IMG/VR virus record: IMGVR_UViG_3300044776_000069
Coordinates: 1-42,672 of that record
Reading direction: 5' to 3' (one strand)
From: a virus
DNA length: 42,672 bases
How positions within the stretch are numbered: the stretch's first letter is position 1; each line of letters starts with the position of its first letter. Below are positions 23,101 through 30,044 of this stretch, in pieces. The translations under genes were made by a program, and so were the position numbers. The notes under the pieces are model-generated. The model was given only the letters and a program-made list of their open reading frames with translations, did no database searches and was not told the origin of the DNA.

Positions 23101-23493
23101 CGTGCTCGCCGCCGCCGCGGCGACAATCGCCACCTGGATGGCCTTCCAGGCCGTCACCGCCCGCCGCTGCAGGGCTTCGGAGGCGCCGGCCATACGGAGC
23201 GATGCCGCCGCCACTTTGTCGGCGCTCTGCGATGACGCATCGGCCATGGACTTCAAACGCTGGACGATCGCGGAAACCGAGTTGTTGACCGCAGTGCGCA
23301 CCGAGCCGAAGGCCGAGCTCATGCGCTGGCGGAGCGTCTCATGCGCCTGAGAGGTTCGGATCGTCGCCGCTCGGAGCTTATCCGACCCCTGCGCGGCCTG
23401 CGCCACGAAGCGGCCGTACTCGTCCCGGGCCTTGCCGAGCTTCGGCGAGAGGGTGTCCTTCCCGCCGATTTCAAGTTCCAGTCCGAATCCCAT
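20113..23493 (-). CDS. Tail tape measure protein
   Basis: The product is 1126 aa and sets tail length. The N-terminal 60 residues contain the common GGKDTLSPKLGKARDEYGRF start. A PhageMin_Tail-type domain follows (SFEQAMARVGATTSA; AARSWGASTTFGAKQVAQAM; GLSFEETIAMLALLDQGG). There are hydrophobic helices in the middle (VAVLLLTVGSFLKVMATMV; LAIAASPAGWIILAVAAAAAL). The C terminus has GGLVPGGGPDRDSIPAVLTPG, followed by EFVMRRE, a widespread tape-measure ending. It follows the G/GT chaperone as usual. Three tandem repeats occur at 20830-21316. Confidence 0.95.
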   Translation of the reverse strand: MGFGLELEIGGKDTLSPKLGKARDEYGRFVAQAAQGSDKLRAATIRTSQAHETLRQRMSSAFGSVRTAVNNSVSAIVQRLKSMADASSQSADKVAAASLRMAGASEALQRRAVTAWKAIQVAIVAAAAASTIAGASFEQAMARVGATTSATPAQMAQLSAAARSWGASTTFGAKQVAQAMAVVADSSGDAAETLQTIGPVVKFAGATMIDLAEGADLVAQALDAFGLKGQDADRIVNVMAASIGKIDMNSLRAGLANVAAMAGNVGLSFEETIAMLALLDQGGQKATKSAAGLQGIFSALLNPSEELTAMLGGMTIQGDGVVAVFQRLASQGSAALSKAFDARQLSIILSLAKQGPAAFDKMTASITGTARAEEMFARNQATVASQMLVLKNMVGEVMIAAFQEMSGVVLTSVKDVQAFVERYKAVVVGLVITIRDWTMAHRDQVVSGLKAAGVVAVLLLTVGSFLKVMATMVTVVHGAAAAKTIWMVSMSKLAPVISMVTGLIMRMTLAIAASPAGWIILAVAAAAALGAIAVHLYKTDERFRNFVDQLLRGAKLFGKAFFDILTLPVRRMVEFWDKALSFVGELFPGLEEKVRGAMAFIGEKAGDVWEGIGNGAEQAFDWAKMKAADARDAIGDAAEGMKAKFANAFGGMQLDSGAFFADLEKKGKEALARQAGTLTPPPDSPAAAAGELPTPDNAGFARALAQREDAWRAHLILMAAAPKPYDEQWLSEREAMIRRSYDNQIALAGGSAAAIGALEIRRDQEITAAKKAGTTEWLSAHEALINANYARELVTADGSVSKIAELTIQRDQQLQDVLVASNAARLARVEDQEKASLMRLVSLYPTYTKEWLAARQAQINAAYAVEEASAGGSAAKIAELQIARSADLSTARQVFEDEVLAHWLANNQIMMLGISSLEAAYDTFFDTILDKEMTGKQRREAMWDSSKRTFIRNASQMFKAYVVEQIKATIIGQALNEKVAARQKFLDAKIGAVKAFHAFAAIPIIGPALGAAAAAAAFAFLMAFNKGGLVPGGGPDRDSIPAVLTPGEFVMRRETVQKVGSNALASINRTGQLPQTGNGLTVNFNISGGDNVFARDMKAFLHDVIYPQIEEAMSSGRIRGKLAEAR
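20830..21316 (-). repeat. Three tandem coding repeats in the tape measure
   Basis: Three degenerate units share the pattern EWL-x-x-(R/H)-x-A-x-I-x-x-x-Y, then A-x-G-S-x-x-x-I-x-x-L-x-I-x-R: EQWLSEREAMIRRSYDNQ, TEWLSAHEALINANYARE and KEWLAARQAQINAAYAVE. The second and third are separated by an extra helix. The repeats probably form a helical array. Confidence 0.75.
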
Positions 23494-23496
23494 CGC

Positions 23497-24170
23497 CTAC
23501 CCGTTCCCCTTCGCGTTCTCCTGATCCCGTTTCATGCGCTCCGCTTCGATCTCCGCGACCGTACCAGCCAGGTGCTGAATCTTGATGCCGAGAAAATCCG
23601 CCTCGTACTCATCCAGACGGATCGCCCGCAGCTGATAGATCAGGTCCGGCAGTCCACCGGGAAGCCGCCCCGACCAGTACAGTTCCCACGCCAGATCGTT
23701 CTCGGCGAGGAGCTGTGTCTCCCGGAACCGACACGGGACCCCAGTCTCATCGCACTCGGTCTCGGTCTCATTCTCCGCGCACGTGGCGCGGCACTTCTCG
23801 CACGTCAGTCCGTCGTTGTCGGACTGCTGACGGGCGTAGTCGGTGAGTTTCCCAGTTCGCGCTCCTCGGTGTCGGCGAGGTTATCGCTCGCGAGCTGGAC
23901 GATTTCGCCCTTGATCGTCTCCGGGATTGCGCCCACCAGGTCGACAGCGAACTCGACGGGCTGGCCGTCGAATTTCACGTTCTCCCAGCCCGTGATCGCG
24001 TACTCGACCAGCTCGTCGCCGACCTTCGACCAGTCGATATTCCCTCTCCGGTCGGTGTGGCGCTTGACGATCACCGCGCGCACGCCGGATGGGACGCGCC
24101 GGTAGTAGATCTGGAAGTCGTCACCCTTGTAGGTGAGCCGCTCCTTCGCCGAGACAAGATGCAGTGCCAT
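23497..24170 (-). CDS. Tail assembly chaperone GT fusion (-1 frameshift product)
   Basis: A second open frame of about 118 codons, without its own start codon, runs from the slippery site to TAG at 23499-23497. Read through a -1 shift at 23853-23847 it extends the G protein after residue 108 by 116 residues (224 aa in all). The extension begins LTDYARQQSDNDG and contains a Cys-rich patch (CEKCRATC, then CDETGVPC), then helical sequence (RFRETQLLAENDLAWELYW; DLIYQLRAIRLDEYEADF). The arrangement G, frameshift, GT, tape measure is conserved in long-tailed phages; the T part binds the tape measure while G binds the tail tube. Confidence 0.85.
23805..24170 (-). CDS. Tail assembly chaperone G protein
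   Basis: The unshifted product is 121 aa, ATG 24170. It has a compact N-terminal domain (LHLVSAKERLTYKGDDFQIYY; VRAVIVKRHTDRRGNIDWSK) and a Thr/Pro/Ser-rich end (SPTTPVSSPTTTD). That low-complexity end is typical of sequence forced by overlap with the -1 frame. It is followed by the tape measure and preceded by the beta-helix and tail-tube genes. Confidence 0.85.
   Translation of the reverse strand: MALHLVSAKERLTYKGDDFQIYYRRVPSGVRAVIVKRHTDRRGNIDWSKVGDELVEYAITGWENVKFDGQPVEFAVDLVGAIPETIKGEIVQLASDNLADTEERELGNSPTTPVSSPTTTD
23806..23826 (-). other. Hairpin downstream of the frameshift site
   Basis: A perfect 7-bp stem, CAGTCCG and CGGACTG on the minus strand, with a 7-nt loop. It lies 20 nt after the slippery heptamer and overlaps the G stop codon. 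The distance is longer than usual for a frameshift stimulator, so its role is uncertain. Confidence 0.4.
23847..23853 (-). promoter_or_regulatory. Programmed -1 ribosomal frameshift site GGGAAAC
   Basis: In the G frame the codons read CTG GGA AAC, so the heptamer G-GGA-AAC has the X-XXY-YYZ form. Slipping back one base enters exactly the GT frame. This is the same class as the lambda G/GT site. Confidence 0.85.
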
Positions 24171-24187
24171 GATTTCCTCCCTCTGCT

Positions 24188-24808
24188 TCAGGTGGTCTTA
24201 TTCCCCGTGTTGACGGACGGGGTGCCGTTGATCTGGCCCGCGGTGTTCGCCGCAATGCGGTTGCCGACCAGAATCGAAGAGTTTGTAAGATCGTTCACGC
24301 CGTAGCCCGTGTTCCCGTACGAGAGCGAGTTCTCCATGCGCGCGTGGCTTCCGACGGTAAGCCGCAGGCCGTCGCCGCCGTTCTGGAAGAGCCGGCAACG
24401 ATCGATCACGGCATCGTTCTGTGAGCTCAACAGGTGAATCCCGTGCGAGGTCGCATTCTGAACGGCGATGCGCTCGAACCAAGCCTCTCCCGACGTGTCG
24501 ACCACGATGCCCGCGCCCGCGCCGTCGAGGCGAAATCCCGCGAGGTGCACGCGCGCGCCCGTCACCGTGATCTTTTTCGCGCCGAGGTTGAGTGCGGTCG
24601 CCTGAAACGGCGACCAGATGTAGACATCGTTGGCAGCGATCGTGAGGTCGGCAGAGAGCGTGGCCCCAGCACAGAGCACGATCTTTCGCGCGCCGTGGGT
24701 GTTGTAGGCCGCGTAGAGATCGGAGACTCGGCCTTCGGTCCCGACGAATAGGTCGAACCATGGACCGACCCGCTCCATGGAAGCGGTATCGAAGGTAAAA
24801 GCAGCCAT
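24188..24808 (-). CDS. Right-handed beta-helix protein in the tail cluster
   Basis: The product is 206 aa, ATG 24808 with GAGGGGAA upstream. After an N-terminal segment (ASMERVGPWFDLFVG) it has the regular coils of a pectate-lyase-like beta-helix: KIVLCAGATLSADLTI, KITVTGARVHLAGFRLDG, AWFERIAVQNATSHGIHLL, AVIDRCRLFQNGGDGLRL, and RMENSLSYGNTGYGV. Such folds occur in tailspikes and capsid or tail decoration proteins. There is no obvious catalytic motif. Its place between tail-tube and chaperone genes is unusual for a spike; it may decorate the tail tube. Confidence 0.75.
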   Translation of the reverse strand: MAAFTFDTASMERVGPWFDLFVGTEGRVSDLYAAYNTHGARKIVLCAGATLSADLTIAANDVYIWSPFQATALNLGAKKITVTGARVHLAGFRLDGAGAGIVVDTSGEAWFERIAVQNATSHGIHLLSSQNDAVIDRCRLFQNGGDGLRLTVGSHARMENSLSYGNTGYGVNDLTNSSILVGNRIAANTAGQINGTPSVNTGNKTT

Positions 24809-24838
24809 CCGGTTCCCCTCTGCGGCCCCCGGGAGAGC

Positions 24839-26041
24839 CTACGTTTCGAGCAGGTAGTTTCCGCTATCCGCGTTGGCGCAGGTCACGACCAGCGGCGACG
24901 CCTTCTTGAGCGCGATCGCCCCGTAGTAGGACGCCGCGAACTCGTCGGTGCTCGCCGGATCGCGCGAGAAGGCCTGCAGCGCAAACGAATTGCGAAGTGG
25001 CCCCGGCCCCTGAATGTTCGGTTCCGCGGAATCCGGGCTCTGCTTCAGCGACGTCATGAAGAATCCCCAGCGATACACCTGCGCGGTGGCACCAATCGAC
25101 GCGCCCGTCATCACGATCCTGGCACACATCTCCTGATCGGTTTCGAGAAGCCCGATCCATGTCGGGTCCCCCGTGCCGCGGTCGGTGTAGCGTGGCCGCT
25201 CCAGCTTGAGCATGACCGTCGACGCCTCGGTGCGCACCGGTATCTCGATGTTCTGCCCCGTCGCAGACGACTGGTCCTCGGCTGACATCTTGTTGTCGAC
25301 CTCGAGCTCGAACTTGTTCGTGAAGACGTCGACGGTTCCGGACTGGCCCGCGGCGCGCAGCCCAAGGCGAATCTGGCACTGGTGGAAGAGAATCCGCGTG
25401 ATCGGCCCCGCCGGCAGCGTCCAATTCGTACTGTTGTAGCTTCCTCGCACGCGATCGTAGGTAAGTAGTTCGAAGGCGAATCGAACGCCTTCCGCCGGCG
25501 TTCCCGTGATCGTCATCTTGTTGACGAACGCGGAATACTGGACCCAGTCGTCGAGGCCCTTCCCGAGCCCGAGCTGGCCGCGGCGAACCTTCCGATCGTT
25601 CGAGTTGAACCCCGCCGCACGTTCGTCGACGGATGTCCACGGCTCGTCGACCAGGTTGAAGTCCATCTCGAAGAGGTGGCGATAGGCGCCAGCCTCGAGC
25701 GTTTCGGGCGATCCGGTTCCTGACCCGGCGGCGGACTCGAAACCCATGGCGCACATGATCAGGCGCTCCAGGCCGCGCCAGCGAAACACGCCCTGGATCG
25801 GGCCCGCGCCCATCTTGCGGAAAATGTCGGGCGGAAGCTGCGACCCGCTGCCGACCAGCGATTCGTCGGGCGCGCGTTCGCGCAACGTCTTCAGGTTCTC
25901 GGACATGAAGGCGAACTGGTGCGTACCCGCCATGTCGGTCGCCCCCGGCACCTGCGGATAGGCGATCGCCGGCCCGGCTCCGTAGAGCCCGCGGTCTTTC
26001 TTGAACGCGGCTTTCGCCTTCCACCCGCCGTAATCAGCCAT
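24839..26041 (-). CDS. Tail-tube protein (long paralogue)
   Basis: The product is 400 aa, ATG 26041. It shares with the next gene the segment ERAPDESLVGSGS, and the overall plan of repeated beta-strands with long loops (VRFAFELLTYDRVRGS; EIPVRTEASTVMLKL; AEPNIQGPGPLRNSF). This plan and position upstream of the tail chaperone fit a phage tail-tube-like protein. The order of two tandem related genes suggests tube plus a tube-associated paralogue. I cannot say which is the major one. Confidence 0.7.
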   Translation of the reverse strand: MADYGGWKAKAAFKKDRGLYGAGPAIAYPQVPGATDMAGTHQFAFMSENLKTLRERAPDESLVGSGSQLPPDIFRKMGAGPIQGVFRWRGLERLIMCAMGFESAAGSGTGSPETLEAGAYRHLFEMDFNLVDEPWTSVDERAAGFNSNDRKVRRGQLGLGKGLDDWVQYSAFVNKMTITGTPAEGVRFAFELLTYDRVRGSYNSTNWTLPAGPITRILFHQCQIRLGLRAAGQSGTVDVFTNKFELEVDNKMSAEDQSSATGQNIEIPVRTEASTVMLKLERPRYTDRGTGDPTWIGLLETDQEMCARIVMTGASIGATAQVYRWGFFMTSLKQSPDSAEPNIQGPGPLRNSFALQAFSRDPASTDEFAASYYGAIALKKASPLVVTCANADSGNYLLET

Positions 26042-26056
26042 GCCTCACACCTCCGC

Positions 26057-27010
26057 CTAGATGAACGTGACGCGCATCTCGTTACCGACGTAAAGCGGGT
26101 TCCCCGCCTGCGACGGACTCGCCTGCAAGGTCCCCTCGAGCGTGATCGGACCCGGCCCCTCGACGGGGACATCGAATCCGTCCGTGATCCGCAGATTCGG
26201 CAACTGGGCCGAGAACGACTCGCTGCCTCCGGTATGCTGAATCTGCAACTGCAGCGCTGTATCGTTGTCCTTCCAGTCCGCGAGGACGCTCGTCGCCGTG
26301 TTGTAGCGCGGGATCGTGAGCTTGATCTCGCATGCGCGCCAGTCGCCCGGGATCGGCTCGAGGATCTCGGTCGGGCTGTTCGAATCGCGGTCGTCGGCCA
26401 CCATCTGGCGGTCGAACGCGATCTCGTAGGAGCTGAAGCCGATCGCGTCACCCGACGTCAGCGCGTCCGCCTGGTCGCCGATCCATATCTTCGTGATCGC
26501 GTGCTTGAAGAGCACAAGATTTCGCGGTCCGGGGGTTGAGATAGCGGGGAACGCCGTAGCCGATAGATCGCGTTTGCGAATCAGCCATCCGAACTTAACC
26601 TGCGCGATGCCGCCCGCGCGACACGAGATTGTCGCCTTGACGATCTTGCCCGCGTAGAAGCGATGCCGCTGGATGACCTTGTCAACTTCGACCGACGGCC
26701 ACTTCGGGAGATCGTCGTCGCTGATCGTGAACGTGCGCCCGACGGCCGTGCCCATCAGGCATTCGAAGAGCGTGTCGAAATTGTTGTAGTCGAGGTTGTG
26801 GGTCGTCTCGCCGGCAACCGCGAGCCCGCCCTGCGCGCTGGGGCCCCGCGACGCCGTGCCGACCAGCGATTCGTCGGGTATCCGGTCGAACGCGACGGAA
26901 AGCGTCTCGTTCAGAAACGGGATCAGCGCGGTAGGCGCCGAGTATCCGGCCGCCCAGCTCGCGAGTTTGATGATTCCGAGCTTGCTCCCAAATCCGCCGC
27001 CGTCAGCCAT
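26057..27010 (-). CDS. Tail-tube protein (short paralogue)
   Basis: The product is 317 aa, ATG 27010. It contains DRIPDESLVGTAS, near-identical to the long paralogue, and the same C-terminal pattern of a Pro/Gly turn before the last strands (VEGPGPITLEGTL). Strands such as KIVKATISCRAGGIAQVKFGW and YEIAFDRQMVADDRD fit a tail-tube beta-barrel. It directly follows the tail-completion genes, the usual place of the major tail protein. Confidence 0.75.
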   Translation of the reverse strand: MADGGGFGSKLGIIKLASWAAGYSAPTALIPFLNETLSVAFDRIPDESLVGTASRGPSAQGGLAVAGETTHNLDYNNFDTLFECLMGTAVGRTFTISDDDLPKWPSVEVDKVIQRHRFYAGKIVKATISCRAGGIAQVKFGWLIRKRDLSATAFPAISTPGPRNLVLFKHAITKIWIGDQADALTSGDAIGFSSYEIAFDRQMVADDRDSNSPTEILEPIPGDWRACEIKLTIPRYNTATSVLADWKDNDTALQLQIQHTGGSESFSAQLPNLRITDGFDVPVEGPGPITLEGTLQASPSQAGNPLYVGNEMRVTFI

Positions 27011-27041
27011 GAGCTCTCACCTCGTGTTCGGCCGCTCTCGC

Positions 27042-27395
27042 CTAAAGCGAAGCGAGCCAGTCTTCGTAAGCCGTCTGCCCACCGTCGATCTCGGCAACCT
27101 CGAAACCATTCTGCATCCAGCAGTACGGGATCACCCACGCGGGCGGGCCCGCAATCTGATTGACGCTGCCCGCCAAGTCGTCTTCGAACCAGCCGCTGGT
27201 GAGCGAATGCGCGTCCGCAAACACCTTCTCCGGCGCGTAGGCCGCGAACCCCTCGAAAAACTCGAAGGCGCCGACCATCCCCGTAAACGCCGGGTCCGTA
27301 TGCGCGATCCAGTACCAGCCGTCCATCGGGACGTCGAGCTGATACATACCCGGAGGGCCGATCGGAGACTCGTCACCAGGAAATGTCGCTGGCAT
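27042..27395 (-). CDS. Hypothetical protein of the tail-completion cluster
   Basis: The product is 117 aa from ATG 27395, 6 nt after the upstream stop; a TTG at 27401 would add two residues. It is rich in aromatic residues (GWYWIAHTDPAFTGMVGAFEFF; WVIPYCWMQNGFEVAE) and acidic. I recognise no family. A tail or neck component is plausible by position. Confidence 0.65.
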   Translation of the reverse strand: MPATFPGDESPIGPPGMYQLDVPMDGWYWIAHTDPAFTGMVGAFEFFEGFAAYAPEKVFADAHSLTSGWFEDDLAGSVNQIAGPPAWVIPYCWMQNGFEVAEIDGGQTAYEDWLASL

Positions 27396-27401
27396 CGTCA
27401 A

Positions 27402-27857
27402 TCACCCCGCATAGTGGAAGTCGACGCGGCCGTCGATCCGAACGGCACCCACGGGCGGTGCCACGATCAGCGGCTCGAAGCCGAAGACCGAAAGCGAGAG
27501 CGGACCCGGGTCGACCTGCTCGATCTCGATCTGTGAAAAGTCCGCTTGGAATACCGGATCCACCTGCAGCTCCTGAATCGCTTCCTCGACGGCGTCGATC
27601 AGGTCGCACTTGCGCAGGTCCATGTCGTCCCCGATGTCGAGGATGATCACGATCGCGAAACGAAAATCGGTCTGGTGTTCTTGGTTCGTCTCGGGTCGAA
27701 CGCTCGATGGCATCAGCGGCACGTAGCACTGGGGGAGCATCTCGGCGGCCGGAAACGGGAACGCCGGCGCGTGGGCCAGCACCTGCTCGAACTCGACCTT
27801 GGTCCCGATCTTCTCCAGGATCAGCGCGGCCGCCTTGCGTCGGAGCCCCTTCTGCAT
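27402..27857 (-). CDS. Probable tail terminator protein
   Basis: The product is 151 aa, ATG 27857 (TGATG overlap; a GTG at 27860 is possible). It begins with a basic helix (QKGLRRKAAALILEKIGTK), continues with mixed strands (FRFAIVIILDIGDDMDL, typical of the small tail-terminator fold), and ends in a beta-hairpin. Order after the connector and the virion-morphogenesis protein, and before the tail tube, supports a tail terminator. Confidence 0.65.
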   Translation of the reverse strand: MQKGLRRKAAALILEKIGTKVEFEQVLAHAPAFPFPAAEMLPQCYVPLMPSSVRPETNQEHQTDFRFAIVIILDIGDDMDLRKCDLIDAVEEAIQELQVDPVFQADFSQIEIEQVDPGPLSLSVFGFEPLIVAPPVGAVRIDGRVDFHYAG

Positions 27858-28432
27858 CACGCGGCGCCCTTCAGTGGAACATCGGCCGCGTGCGCATACT
27901 CGACTATCAGTGTGGCAAGCTCGTTCTCCAGCGCGTCGACTTCGCGCGGTCCCTTGCCGATGTCGAAAAACTCGCGTCTCGGCACCGTGGTTCCAAAGTG
28001 GTGCCCGTGCGCAATCGCGCCGGAACGCGCGCTCCCGAAATAGAGAATCGCCTTCTCTTCTTCGGCGCGCACCTGAATGTCGTTGAGCATTTTCCCGGAG
28101 ACCGATAGCTGCGGTCGCGCACCCAGCCCGATACCACTCTTGTACTGCTTCCAGCCTCCGGAGAAGAACATGGTCTTCCCGCCCTTCGTCGTCTGTCCGC
28201 CGGCGGGCGCGGGATAGCCGACCGGCCGCTTCTTGATCGGGAGGTAGCGGGGCGTCGTCGAGTAGGGCGTGAATGCCGAGCCGCTCGCGTCCTTGCCGGC
28301 GAGCGTGCGCTGGATGATAAGCGCCTTGGCGACATTCCCGATCTGCAACATCGTCTTCGATCCGATCTGCTTGCTGAAGTCCTCGAGCCGCTTCGGAGTG
28401 TTGAAGGTCTTAATCTTGCTCTCGACGATCAC
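27857..28432 (-). CDS. Tail-completion / virion morphogenesis protein (gpG/HK97 gp10-like)
   Basis: The product is 191 aa from GTG 28432 (GTGA overlap). The upstream 400 nt of the open frame overlap the connector gene and are excluded. Motifs are an N-terminal helix (KRLEDFSKQIGSKTMLQIGNVAKAL), the loop FTPYSTTPRYLPIKKRPVG, a beta part AILYFGSARSGAIAHGHHFG and the closing VPRREFFDI, which matches the TPRxFL-type ending of this family. It helps join tail to head. Confidence 0.8.
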   Translation of the reverse strand: MIVESKIKTFNTPKRLEDFSKQIGSKTMLQIGNVAKALIIQRTLAGKDASGSAFTPYSTTPRYLPIKKRPVGYPAPAGGQTTKGGKTMFFSGGWKQYKSGIGLGARPQLSVSGKMLNDIQVRAEEEKAILYFGSARSGAIAHGHHFGTTVPRREFFDIGKGPREVDALENELATLIVEYAHAADVPLKGAA

Positions 28433-28902
28433 TCGACGTCCTCCGGTGCGAGCGGCAGTACCCCGCCGCCGCGGCTGAAACGCACGCTCGAATCCACCTG
28501 ATATTTCTCGGTGTCGTCGATCGTGCCGCTCTCGTCGAAATCGAAGCTCATCATTGCGGTCGCCACCTCGAACTCCTCGTCGAACTCCTTCTTGTAGTGC
28601 TTCGCCTTCGCATCCCAGCCGTCGCCGGAGATTGTGATATTGCTCACACAGCAGAGCTCGATCGCCTTGAACGTGGCCGCCGCCTTGAACACGTCCGGGT
28701 TGGGGATCAGATTCAGGACGTCCGGCTCGTCGGTCTCGATCTCCCGCTGACGCAGGATGTAACGAAGCTTCCGTTCGATCTCGGACTTCGCCGAGGCCCG
28801 CCACTTCGACGTATCCTTCGTCCAGTTGAGCCACGTCGCCTCAAGCGCCAGAATGTCGGCATCCGTGCAGAGCTCCGCGGCCGCCCAGTTCCCGACGGGC
28901 AT
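28429..28902 (-). CDS. Head-tail connector protein
   Basis: The product is 157 aa, ATG 28902. It has the helical connector pattern: CTDADILALEATWLNW near the start, RASAKSEIERKLRYIL, and LIPNPDVFKAAATFKAIEL, as in gp6/gp15/gp36-like adaptors (DUF1320-like). The acidic C-terminal half (EFEVATAMMSFDFDESG) may form the beta tail. Position between capsid-associated genes and tail completion agrees. Confidence 0.7.
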   Translation of the reverse strand: MPVGNWAAAELCTDADILALEATWLNWTKDTSKWRASAKSEIERKLRYILRQREIETDEPDVLNLIPNPDVFKAAATFKAIELCCVSNITISGDGWDAKAKHYKKEFDEEFEVATAMMSFDFDESGTIDDTEKYQVDSSVRFSRGGGVLPLAPEDVE

Positions 28903-28905
28903 GGA

Positions 28906-29487
28906 CTACTCCGGCGCCGGTGCTTCGGGCGCTTCGTCCGGTCCGGGTGCCTCCGGGATCGCAGGAACAGGATCCGCAGGCAGCTCGTGCGGCATCGGTT
29001 CGGTCGACGCCGGCGTCTCCGGTTCAGGAGCAATGGGCGCCGGCGCTTCGGGCGCTTCCAACACGGCCTGCTCGAAATCCCGCGACTGCTCTTCCTTGTT
29101 CATGGTCTTCGCTTTCTGGCGCGCGCGGGCACGCATGATTTCGAGGGTCTCGAGGCGGCGCTTCTCGCTCGTTGCATAGGCGCGAAACTCCTCCGCCTTC
29201 TCGGCGGTGATCTCGTCGACCCGGCAGAGACGACGCTCCCAGTAGTCGACGTACTCGCCGATGGTGACCCCCGTCTCCTGGACGAGTGTGCCCCCGACGT
29301 TCTTGACCCAGTCCGGGCGCTCGAGCACGAGTGCATCGAGATCGAGGACGCCGACGCCCAGATAGAACTGCACGTACTTGTCTTTTCCTGTGAAGTCGTC
29401 TTTGTTAGGCCGCGTGATGAGATAATGCTTCGCTTCGGCGACGCCGATCGTCGTGATGACGGCCCCCTGCGGTTTCCCTCTCGCCAT
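28906..29487 (-). CDS. Virion-associated protein with acidic Pro/Glu-rich tail
   Basis: The product is 193 aa from ATG 29487 with AGGAGGG upstream; the longer frame to 29541 lacks a ribosome site. An ordered N-terminal 110 residues (AVITTIGVAEAKHYLIT; VQFYLGVGVLDLDAL) are followed by a basic helix (AYATSEKRRLETLEIMRARA) and a low-complexity Pro/Glu/Ala tail of about 60 residues. No family recognised. It lies between the cement protein and the connector. Confidence 0.65.
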   Translation of the reverse strand: MARGKPQGAVITTIGVAEAKHYLITRPNKDDFTGKDKYVQFYLGVGVLDLDALVLERPDWVKNVGGTLVQETGVTIGEYVDYWERRLCRVDEITAEKAEEFRAYATSEKRRLETLEIMRARARQKAKTMNKEEQSRDFEQAVLEAPEAPAPIAPEPETPASTEPMPHELPADPVPAIPEAPGPDEAPEAPAPE

Positions 29488-29587
29488 GACATTCCCTCCT
29501 GAATCGACGGGGGACCCGTTGGGACCGGAGCGCGACCCCACACGTTAGAGCCCCACCGGGCCCCCCGATTGCGTTTCTGCCAGCGAC
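29488..29587. other. Gap between two head genes
   Basis: This 100-nt gap on the minus strand holds the ribosome site of the downstream gene. Upstream of that is a GC-rich run with no convincing promoter or terminator. I see no small coding frame in it. Confidence 0.3.
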
Positions 29588-29986
29588 CTAGACGATGCCC
29601 GCGTGCAAGGTGCCCGCCGTGGCGCTGTTCGTCGCGATCACGTACTGCAGCCGCAGGAACTGCTTGTGCTTGGGCGGCACCTTCATCCGGTACGGGCTGA
29701 AGTCGGTGTAGTTGGCCGCCGACACCCGCCCGGTCAGGATCGTGACGTACGATCCACCCGAGGTCGCCGATTCCTGCAGCACGACTTGAATCGTGCCGGT
29801 GTCACCCGTGCTGTCGCCGCCTTCGATCAAGACGACGACTTCCGGGCCGTCGCCCTCGTCGCCATCCGCGGCGCCCATGTCCACGACGTTCGTCGACGTG
29901 ACGGGCGAGGCGCCGGTCGTGAAACCGGACGCCATTGTCGTCGCGTCGTTGAACATTTTGTTGCTGTCAAAGAGTCTCTGACTCAT
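29588..29986 (-). CDS. Capsid cement protein (Bbp16-like)
   Basis: The product is 132 aa, ATG 29986 with GGAGGAG upstream. Pattern of the Bbp16 capsid-stabilising family: a short N-terminal arm (RLFDSNKMFNDATTM), a STNVVDMG strand, VVVLIEGGDSTG, and IQVVLQESATSGGSYVTI. It is directly downstream of the major capsid gene, as expected for a decoration protein. Confidence 0.75.
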   Translation of the reverse strand: MSQRLFDSNKMFNDATTMASGFTTGASPVTSTNVVDMGAADGDEGDGPEVVVLIEGGDSTGDTGTIQVVLQESATSGGSYVTILTGRVSAANYTDFSPYRMKVPPKHKQFLRLQYVIATNSATAGTLHAGIV

Positions 29987-30044
29987 GTCCTGCTCCTCCG
30001 CGTTACGCGTGAATCGTGAAAGCCCCGACGACCTTCCCGGTCGA

